Assembly (NCBI GenBank): GCA_963762735.1
Contig: CAVXMG010000010.1
Span: forward strand, 1 to 64,000
Length of the DNA: 64,000 bases
Origin: DASXKD01 sp963762735
GTDB taxonomy: Bacteria > Actinomycetota > Actinomycetes > Streptosporangiales > Streptosporangiaceae
Direction of reading: 5' to 3'
The first letter of the stretch is position 1; each line of letters opens with the position of its first letter. This document shows positions 57,956 to 64,000 of this stretch, piece after piece. The notes under the pieces were generated by a model, which was not told the origin of the DNA, searched no databases, and was given only the letters and a program-made list of their open reading frames with translations. The translations under genes and the position numbers were made by a program.

Positions 57956-60117
57956 CTGGCTTCGTCCAGGACGGCCAGCAGGTCACCGCCGTTGACCTGG
58001 TCCCCTGGCCGGGCGCGGATCTCGGTGACCGTCCCGGCCTGGGGCGCGGTAATCCGGTGCTCCATCTTCATGGCCTCCACGATCATCAGGAGCTGGCCCT
58101 TGGCGACGGTGTCGCCGGGGGTGACGTGCACCGCGAGCACCGTCCCTGGCATCGGGGCGACCAGGCCGCCGGCCACGCCCTCGCCGCGTTCCTCGCCCGG
58201 GAAGCGGGGCATGGCGGTGAGCGCCACGTCGCCGTCGGGCCCCTGGACCCACACCTGGTCTCCGGCGGCGAGCACGTGCAGCCGGTGCCGCCGCCCGCCG
58301 GTGTCGAAGTCGATCCAGCCGTCGCCGACGTGATGGACCGTCACCTGGGATGCGTGATGGACCGTCACCAGGGATGGGGGCGGGGCAGGTGCGCCTGGGG
58401 TGGCGGATGCGGCGGCCGGGCCGGGGGCGGCGGAGCCGGGGCCCGCGGAGCCGGGGCCCGCGGACCGGGGCCCGCGGAATCGGGGCCCGCGGGCCGGGGG
58501 CGGCGGGGCCGCCGTGGCCGGGTTCCCCTGGTTCAGGTGCGCCGTCCGGACCCAGCCCGGCCCCGGTGACCGTAACGGCGAACCGGCCGTCACGCTGCCG
58601 GGCGTAGCTCACCGCCACGGTGTCCTGGCCATGCCGGTACACCGCTCGCTCCGGCGGCATCACGGTGTTGCGCCAGCCGCTGGGCAGCGTGGCCAGCACC
58701 GGGGCGGCGGCCCGGGCAGCCGCCTGCGCGGCGAGGGCGGCGCCGATCGCCGCGGTGCGCAGTTCCGCCGGTGAAGGGCGCCGGGCCAGCGGGACGCCGC
58801 TGCGCTCGATGAACGACGTCGTGGTGCGGCCGGCCAGGAAGTCGGGGTGGCGCAGCGCGGCGACGAGGAAGTCCCGGTTGGTGGTGACGCCCCGGATCCG
58901 GCTGCGCTGCAGGGCAAGGGCCAGGGCGAGCGCCGCCTCGCCGCGGGTCGGCGCGTGCGCGATGACCTTGGCCAGCATCGGGTCGAACTCGACGCCGACC
59001 ACGCTGCCCGCCGTCACCCCGGTATCCCAGCGGCACGGCGGCGCCGTGGCCGGGCACCAGTCCACCAGGGTCCCGGTGGCGGGCAGGAACCCTGCGGCGG
59101 GGTCCTCGGCGTACAGCCGGGCCTCGATCGCGTGGCCGTCGATCGCCAGGCCGTCCTGGGTGACCGACAGCGGCAGGCCCTGCGCCACGAGAAGCTGCTC
59201 GCGGACCAGGTCTGCCCCGGTGACCGCCTCGGTGACCGGGTGCTCCACCTGCAGCCGGGTGTTGACCTCGAGGAACCAGAAATCCCCTGAGGGCTCGAGG
59301 ACGAACTCGACGGTGCCCGCGCCCAGGTATCCCACCGCCTTGGCGGCGGCCAGCGCGGCCGCGCCCATCCGCCCCCGCAGGCCGGGGTCCACGGCCGGCG
59401 AGGGGCACTCCTCGATGATCTTCTGGTGCCGCCGCTGGATCGAGCACTCCCGCTCGAAGCAGTGCACAAGCCCGCCATGGCCGTCCGCGAGCACCTGGAT
59501 CTCCACGTGCCGGGCGTCGGTGATGTACCGCTCGAGGAACACCGTGCCGTCGCCGAACGCGGCCGCCGCCTCACGCCGTGCGGCCGCCACCGCCTCGGCC
59601 AGTTCCGCCTGCGCGCCGACGACCCGCATCCCCTTACCGCCGCCGCCCATCGCGGCCTTGACGATCAGCGGCAGCGGGACGCCGCCGGGTCGGGCAGGCC
59701 GTCCCCGGTCACCTCCCAGGACTCGAGCACCGGCACGCCCACGTCGGCAAGCAGCCGCTTGGCAGCCAGCTTGTCGCCCATCGCCTCGATGACCTCGGCG
59801 GGCGGCCCGACCCAGGTCAGCCCGGCGGCGGTCACGGCACGGGCGAAATCGGCCCGCTCGGAAAGGAAGCCGTAGCCGGGGTGCACCGCGTCGGCTCCCG
59901 CGGCGCCGGCCGCCGCCAGCAGGGCATCGATGTTCAGGTAGGTCTGGGCGGCGGTGCGCCCGGGCAGCGCCACGGCCCGGTCCGCCTCGGTAACGTACGG
60001 CGCCCCTGCGTCGCCCTCGGCGTACACGGCGACCGTGCCGATCCCCATCGCGGCGGCGGTCCTGATGATCCGGCTGGCGATCTCGCCCCGGTTCGCGACG
60101 AGCAGCGTGGCGATCAC
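57952..60117 (-). pseudogene. Acyl-CoA carboxylase alpha subunit (biotin carboxylase + BCCP), two frameshifts
   Basis: GTG 60117 overlaps the beta-subunit stop (GTGA). IATLLVANRGEIASRIIRTA, YLNIDALLAAAGAAGADAVH PGYGFLSERADFA, MGDKLAAKRLLADVGVPVLE; frame change near 59680 into the ATP-grasp core (GGGGKGMRVV, HVEIQVLADGHGGLVHCFER ECSIQRRHQK, FLEVNTRLQVEHPVTEAVTG); second change near 58520 in a GC-rich linker; then the biotinyl domain (APMPGTVLAVHVTPGDTVAK, VEAMKMEHRITAPQAGTV, with the biotinylated Lys in E-A-M-K-M). It carboxylates biotin for the beta subunit. Reconstructed length about 720 residues. Both breaks are in G/C runs. Confidence 0.8.
58434..58500. repeat. GC-rich tandem repeat in the BC-BCCP linker
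   Basis: Units of CGGAGCCGGGGCCCG and close variants repeat four to five times, encoding a Gly-Pro-Ala-Ser linker. The repeat lies next to the second frameshift of the alpha-subunit gene, where slippage or misassembly is most likely. Confidence 0.7.
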
Positions 60118-61760
60118 AGCCGGAACACCCCGTAACCGCGGGCTCCCTGCACCGGGCCGCTGTGGCACGCGGACAGCGCCATGGCGATCACCGTCCGGGT
60201 GTCCCTGGGGTCGATGATGCCGTCGTCGGCCACCCGGCCGGTGGCGTACAGGGCCAGCGACCCGGCCTCGGCGTAGTGCTCCACGGCCGCGGTGATGGCG
60301 GCCTCGGTCTCCTCGCTGACCTCCTCGCCGCGGCGGGCGGCCCGCTCCCTGCGGACGATCGACATCACCCCGGCCATCTGTTTCGGCCCCATGATCGCGA
60401 TCTTGGCGGTGGGCCACAGGAACACGAACCTGGTGTCGAACGCCCGGCCGCCCATGCCGTAGTTCCCGGCACCGTAGCTGGCCCCCAGGATGACCGTGAC
60501 GTGCGGGACCGTGGAGTTCGACAGGGCATTGATCATCTGGCTGCCGTGCTTGACGATCCCGCCGCGCTCGTAGTCGCGGCCGACCATGTACCCGGTGATG
60601 TGCTGGAGGAACACCAGCGGGGTGCCGGTCTGGTTGCACAGCTGGATGAACTGGGCCGCCTTCTGGGACGAGTCGGAGAACAGCACCCCGTTGTTGGCCA
60701 GGATTCCCACGGGAAAACCGTGCACCTGTGCCCATCCAGTTACCAGCGTGGGTCCGTATCGCATCTTGAACTCTTCGAAACGGCTGCCGTCGGCCACGCG
60801 CGCAATGACCTCCCGGGCGTCCACCGCGGCGCGCAGGTCAAGCGGCATCAGCCCGAGCAGTTCCTCGGGGTCGTAGCGCGGCGGCTCGGGTGCCGCGGTG
60901 ACCGGGCCCGGGCCCTGCTTGCGCCAGTGCAGGTGAGCCACCACGTCGCGGGCCATCCGGACCGCGTGGTGCTCGTCGTCGGCCAGGTAGTCGGCCAGGC
61001 CGCTGTCGGTGGCGTGCATCTGCGCGCCGCCGAGTTCCTCGTCGCCGGAGTCCTCGCCGGTGGCGACCTTCACCAGCGGCGGGCCGCCGAGGAACACCTT
61101 GGCGCCGCCGCGCACGAAGATGTTGTAGTCGGCCAGTCCCGGCTGGTAGGCCCCGCCCGCGGTGGAACTGCCGAACACCACGGAGATCGTGGGGATGCCC
61201 CGCGCGGACAGTTCGGTGATGTCGTGGAACATCCGGCCGCTCTCGGCGAAGTGGGTGAGGTTGCGCCGCATGGCCGCGTCCGGGTCCTCGCCGGAGCCGC
61301 CGCCGCCGCGCAGGTCGCCGCCGGCCGACTCGACGAACTGGATGTAGGGCATCCGGTTGTCCCTGGCGATCTCCAGGGCGCGCATCAGCTTGCGGATGCT
61401 GACCATGGTCATGGCCCCGCCGAGGTCGGTCGGGTCGTTGCCGATGACCACGCACTCGGTGCCCTCGACCACCCCGATGCCGAGCACCATGCCGCCGCCG
61501 ACGTTGTAGTTGGTCTGGTACCCGGCCAGCGGGCTGATCTCCAGGAACGGGCTGTCCGGATCGAGCAGCAGCGCGATGCGCTCCCTGATGAGCAGCTTGC
61601 CGCGGCCCTTGTGCCGGGCGATGGCCCGTTCCCCGCCGCCGAGCGACGCCTGCCGGAGCAGGCCGTCGATCTCGCCGAGCAGGCCGAGCATCCCGTCCCT
61701 GTTGGCCAGGAACGCCTCGTCGCCGGGGTCGACGGCGGTGGGCAGGATCGGCGCGGGCAT
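60114..61760 (-). CDS. Acyl-CoA carboxylase beta subunit (carboxyltransferase)
   Basis: A 548-residue protein: EIDGLLRQASLGGGERAIAR HKGRGKLLIRERIALLLDPD, GGMVLGIGVVEGTECVVIGN DPTDLGGAMT, FVESAGGDLRGGGGSGEDPD, GIPTISVVFGSSTAGGAYQP (CoA/acyl pocket), FVRGGAKVFLGGPPLVKVAT GEDSGDEELGGAQMH, GWAQVHGFPVGILANNGVLF, LVFLQHITGYMVGRDYERGG, GASYGAGNYGMGGRAFDTRF VFLWPTAKIAIMGP. K-V-A-T-G-E and F-x-Q-N/H-I-x-G-Y-M-V-G are typical of methylcrotonyl-CoA and geranyl-CoA carboxylases rather than propionyl-CoA ones. Coupled to the dehydrogenase upstream and the alpha subunit downstream. Confidence 0.85.
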   Translation of the reverse strand: MPAPILPTAVDPGDEAFLANRDGMLGLLGEIDGLLRQASLGGGERAIARHKGRGKLLIRERIALLLDPDSPFLEISPLAGYQTNYNVGGGMVLGIGVVEGTECVVIGNDPTDLGGAMTMVSIRKLMRALEIARDNRMPYIQFVESAGGDLRGGGGSGEDPDAAMRRNLTHFAESGRMFHDITELSARGIPTISVVFGSSTAGGAYQPGLADYNIFVRGGAKVFLGGPPLVKVATGEDSGDEELGGAQMHATDSGLADYLADDEHHAVRMARDVVAHLHWRKQGPGPVTAAPEPPRYDPEELLGLMPLDLRAAVDAREVIARVADGSRFEEFKMRYGPTLVTGWAQVHGFPVGILANNGVLFSDSSQKAAQFIQLCNQTGTPLVFLQHITGYMVGRDYERGGIVKHGSQMINALSNSTVPHVTVILGASYGAGNYGMGGRAFDTRFVFLWPTAKIAIMGPKQMAGVMSIVRRERAARRGEEVSEETEAAITAAVEHYAEAGSLALYATGRVADDGIIDPRDTRTVIAMALSACHSGPVQGARGYGVFRL

Positions 61761-61764
61761 CGGC

Positions 61765-62910
61765 TCAGCCGGTGAAGCCGTCGATGCGGGCCAGGATCTG
61801 CAGCATGACCTCGTCCGACCCGCCGCCGATGGACATCAGCCGGCTGTCCCTGAAGTAGCGGGACACCCAGCTCTCCTCCATGTACCCGAAGCCGCCGTGG
61901 AACTGCAGGCAGGTGTCGGCGACCTCGCGGTGCAGCCGCCCGGCCTTGAGCTTGGCGATCGTCGCGAACCGGGTGGTGTCCTGGCCGGCGATGTAGGCCT
62001 CGGCGCACGCGTAGTTGTAGTGCTTGAGCACGTCCAGGTCGGCGGCCAGTTCGGCCAGCCGGAACTGCAGGTACTGCCGGGACAGCAGCGGGGCGCCGAA
62101 CGTCTGCCGGTCGCGCAGGTAGGCGGCGGTCAGGGACAGGGCCCGGTCCATCCCGCCGACGGCCATGTACGCGGCGATCATCCGCTCGTTCTGGAACTGG
62201 GTCATCTGCTGCTGGAAGCCCCGGCCGATCTCGCCGATCGTGTTGCTCACCGGCACCCGGGCGTCGGTGAACGACAGCTCGGCGGTGTCCGAGGACTTGT
62301 TGCCGAGCTTGCGCAGCTTGCGGCTGACCGAGAAGCCAGGGGTGTCCGTCGGGAACACGATCTGCGACATGCCCCGGTACCCGCCCTCGGCGGAGGTCCG
62401 GGCGAGCAGGCACAGCCAGTCCGCCTGGGTGCCGTTGGTGATGTACAGCTTCGACCCGTTGATCACCCAGTCGTCGCCGTCGCGTTCCGCGCGGGTCCGG
62501 ATGCCTGCCACGTCCGAGCCCGCGTCGGGCTCGGTGACCGCGATGGCGGCGACCATCTCGCCGCGCAGCGCCGGGGCCAGGTAGCGCTGCTTCAGCTCGT
62601 GGCTGCCGTGGTTGTGCAGCGAGGGGGTGGCCATGTCGTTCTGCACGGCAATCGCCATCGCGACCCCCGCGCAGCCCATCCGGCCGAGTTCCTCGCCGAG
62701 TACCACCGTGTAGGAATGGTCCGCGCCCTGACCGCCGTAGGCCGGGTCATACTCCAGGCCAAGCAGCCCGGCGGTGCCCAGCGCCTTGAACAGCTCGTGC
62801 GCGGGGAAGATACCGGCGTCTTCCCACTCGTCGGCGTGCGGGGTGACCTCGCGCCCCAGCACCCCCCGCGCCGCCTGCCGGAACGCCTCGTGGTCTGCGG
62901 TGAATTGCAC
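61765..62910 (-). CDS. Acyl-CoA dehydrogenase
   Basis: FTADHEAFRQAARGVLGREV, GLLGLEYDPAYGGQGADHSY, MVAAIAVTEPDAGSDVAGIR (FAD-binding A-V-T-E-P-x-x-G-S-D), WVINGSKLYITNG, SDTAELSFTDARVPVSNTIG, YLRDRQTFGAPLLSRQYLQF RLAEL, GGFGYMEESWVSRYFRDSRL MSIGGGSDEVMLQILAR. G-G-S-D-E-V-M replaces the more usual G-T-x-E-I. The FAD enzyme introduces a 2,3-double bond into an acyl-CoA, the step before the carboxylase in leucine and citronellyl-CoA breakdown. GTG 62910 is chosen because a TACGCT box ends 6 nt upstream (possible leaderless mRNA); GTG 62916 or TTG 62931 are alternatives. It ends 4 bp before the beta-subunit start. Confidence 0.85.
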   Translation of the reverse strand: MQFTADHEAFRQAARGVLGREVTPHADEWEDAGIFPAHELFKALGTAGLLGLEYDPAYGGQGADHSYTVVLGEELGRMGCAGVAMAIAVQNDMATPSLHNHGSHELKQRYLAPALRGEMVAAIAVTEPDAGSDVAGIRTRAERDGDDWVINGSKLYITNGTQADWLCLLARTSAEGGYRGMSQIVFPTDTPGFSVSRKLRKLGNKSSDTAELSFTDARVPVSNTIGEIGRGFQQQMTQFQNERMIAAYMAVGGMDRALSLTAAYLRDRQTFGAPLLSRQYLQFRLAELAADLDVLKHYNYACAEAYIAGQDTTRFATIAKLKAGRLHREVADTCLQFHGGFGYMEESWVSRYFRDSRLMSIGGGSDEVMLQILARIDGFTG

Positions 62911-62951
62911 CCCCACAGCGTAGGCTGCCAAGCAGGGAGAAGGAGAGCGCG

Positions 62952-63728
62952 ATGGGGTTCGAGCACATCCTGGTGGAGCGGTCGGGCGACTTCGCCACGA
63001 TCACGATGAACCGGCCGCAGCGGCGCAACGCGCTGTCCCTGGACCACATGCGCGAGCTGATCCGGGCGTTCTCCGAGGCCGGGGACTCAACTGCGCTGGG
63101 CATCGTGCTGGCAGGCAACGGCCCGGTGTTCTGCTCCGGGCACGACTTCGCCGACGTCGCCGAGGCGGACCTGTCCGCGGTCCGGACGCTGCTGGTGACC
63201 TGCACCGAGCTGATGACGCTCATGCAGCAGGTGCCGCAGCCGGTGGTGGCCCGGGTGCACAGCCTGGCCACCGCGGCGGGCTGCCAGCTTGTCGCCAGCG
63301 CCGACCTGGCCGTGGCCAGTGAGGAGGCTGGTTTCGCCGCGCCGGGCGGCAAGGGCGGCTGGTTCTGCCACACCCCGATGGTGGCGATCGCCCGCAACGT
63401 CGGCCGCAAGCGCGCCGCCGAGCTGGCCCTGTCCGGGGATGTCATCGACGCGCAAACCGCGCTGGACTGGGGCCTGGTCAACAAGGTGGTCCCCGCGGTG
63501 CAGCTCGACTCGGCCGTCCAGGACTTGCTGGAGCGGGTGACCCGCGGGTCCGCGGAGAGCAAGGGCATCGGCAAGCAGGCGCTGTACGCGCAGATCGACC
63601 TGGACCAGCCGAAGGCGTACGCCTACGCCATCGAGGTGATGGCCGCCACCAGCCAGCTCCCCGACGCCCGCGAGGGGATGCGCTCGTTCCTGGAGAAGCG
63701 CAAGCCTGTGTGGCGTACCCGGTCCTGA
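62952..63728 (+). CDS. Enoyl-CoA hydratase/isomerase family protein, divergent from the carboxylase operon
   Basis: ATG 62952 behind AAGGAGAG. The 258-residue crotonase reads EHILVERSGDFATITMNRPQ RRNALSL, LGIVLAGNGPVFCSGHDFAD (first oxyanion strand), VVARVHSLATAAGCQLVASA DLAVA (second), AGFAAPGGKGGWFCHTPMVA, KRAAELALSGDVIDAQTALD WGLVNKVVP. The C-S-G-H-D and F-C-H-T-P features place it with the ECHDC3-like subgroup. It would hydrate an enoyl-CoA from the divergent operon. Its downstream neighbour is a dehydrogenase stub 14 bp away. Confidence 0.85.
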   Translation: MGFEHILVERSGDFATITMNRPQRRNALSLDHMRELIRAFSEAGDSTALGIVLAGNGPVFCSGHDFADVAEADLSAVRTLLVTCTELMTLMQQVPQPVVARVHSLATAAGCQLVASADLAVASEEAGFAAPGGKGGWFCHTPMVAIARNVGRKRAAELALSGDVIDAQTALDWGLVNKVVPAVQLDSAVQDLLERVTRGSAESKGIGKQALYAQIDLDQPKAYAYAIEVMAATSQLPDAREGMRSFLEKRKPVWRTRS

Positions 63729-63742
63729 GCTCCGGAGGATCG

Positions 63743-63862
63743 ATGCGCGCTCTCGTGCCCGGCTGTCCCGGCGCGTTCCGGGTCACTGAGGTCCCCGTTC
63801 CCGCGCCCCGGCCCGCGGAGATCGTCAAGGTGCGGGCCGTCACCGGCCCCGGCCGCGGATGA
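63743..63862 (+). pseudogene. N-terminal stub of a zinc/medium-chain alcohol dehydrogenase
   Basis: ATG 63743 (GGAGG at 4 nt) opens 39 codons: RALVPGCPGAFRVTEVPVPA PRPAEIVKVRAVTG. This is the invariant start of medium-chain dehydrogenases (x-F-x-V-x-E-V-P-x-P-x-P-x-x-x-E-V-x-V-x-V-x-A-V). The frame stops immediately where the family continues with C-G-x-D, and the stop overlaps the ATG of the sugar-kinase gene. A deletion has removed about 300 codons. Confidence 0.55.
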
Positions 63863-64000
63863 TCGCCGTCACCGGCGAGGCGCTGATCGACCTTGTCGCC
63901 GGCCAGGACGGCCGCTTCGCCGCGCGGCCGGGCGGCGGCCCGTTCAACACCGCCAGGACCATCGGCCGGCTTGGCGCCTCGCCCGCGTTCCTTGGCCGCC
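63859..64000 (+). CDS. PfkB-family sugar kinase (fructokinase-like), cut by the window end
   Basis: ATG 63859, overlapping the stub's stop (ATGA), opens IAVTGEALIDLVAGQDGRFA, ARPGGGPFNTARTIGRLGAS PAFLGR, which runs off the window. G-E-x-L-I-D and G-G-x-P-x-N-x-A-x-x-x-x-R-L-G are the N-terminal PfkB signatures. It phosphorylates a sugar such as fructose with ATP. A dehydrogenase plus PfkB kinase suggests a former polyol/sugar operon. Confidence 0.75.
   Translation, partial: MIAVTGEALIDLVAGQDGRFAARPGGGPFNTARTIGRLGASPAFLGR

Noticed and set aside
1..64000. tRNA, rRNA, transposase, integrase or attachment sites
   Set aside because: None could be supported on reading both strands; the duplication at 4446-8901 lacks transposase genes and terminal inverted repeats.

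Overview
The window is very GC-rich DNA with actinomycete signatures: GTG/TTG starts, ATGA/GTGA stop-start overlaps, -10 boxes of the TAGGCT/TACNCT type sitting 6-7 nt before start codons (leaderless mRNAs), and families typical of soil actinobacteria (XRE plus glycosyltransferase pair, CU044_5270 with its ECF sigma factor, DUF574-type methyltransferase, ECF42 sigma factor with a YCII protein, MEDS protein). A filamentous actinomycete of the Streptosporangiales/Streptomycetales kind is likely; I cannot name the species. I see no rRNA, tRNA, CRISPR array, transposase or integrase.

Layout. 0-4.4 kb: a DUF6893-like micro-protein, a frame-disrupted glycosyltransferase and XRE regulator, a one-helix membrane protein and a ruined GNAT gene. 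4.4-8.9 kb: a head-to-tail tandem duplication of a 2228-bp unit (NAD kinase, conserved unknown protein, MEDS protein); every gene of the left copy is interrupted while the right copy is intact. 9-18 kb: cyclase/kynurenine-formamidase-like enzyme, Pth2, a lipoprotein, a membrane protein, a large NHL-type propeller, two DUF202 proteins, small enzymes and an NAD-dependent epimerase. 18-23.7 kb: accessory region with a RelE-like protein facing a tandem-Phd protein, a 57-aa ORF, overlapping GTCGAC palindromes, a 618-aa protein of unknown family, a run of micro-ORFs and a ribbon-helix-helix regulator. 24-32 kb: orphan histidine kinase, DUF4389 protein, MecA-type penicillin-binding protein, and P450/SRPBCC genes divergent from a TetR gene. 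32-46 kb: membrane protein, flavin amine oxidase, HATPase protein, methyltransferase, TIR-WD40 protein, TetR/MFS pair with matching operators, secreted protein, ECF sigma/CU044_5270 pair, nucleotidyltransferase and GNAT. 46-50.4 kb: PucR regulator, APC permease and ureohydrolase, probably uptake and hydrolysis of a guanidino compound. 50.4-55 kb: an AbiE-type toxin-antitoxin pair with broken frames, and YCII/ECF42. 55-64 kb: acyl-CoA catabolism (two enoyl-CoA hydratases, AtuA-like protein, biotin-dependent acyl-CoA carboxylase alpha and beta, acyl-CoA dehydrogenase) in nearly overlapping order, resembling the acyclic-terpene/leucine (Atu/Liu) logic; then a 39-codon alcohol-dehydrogenase stub and the start of a PfkB sugar kinase.

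An overriding feature is the large number of otherwise well conserved genes split by single-base indels, often in short homopolymers. These may be true pseudogenes or assembly errors. I mark the genes as pseudogene where the frame is broken and give the likely point of the break.
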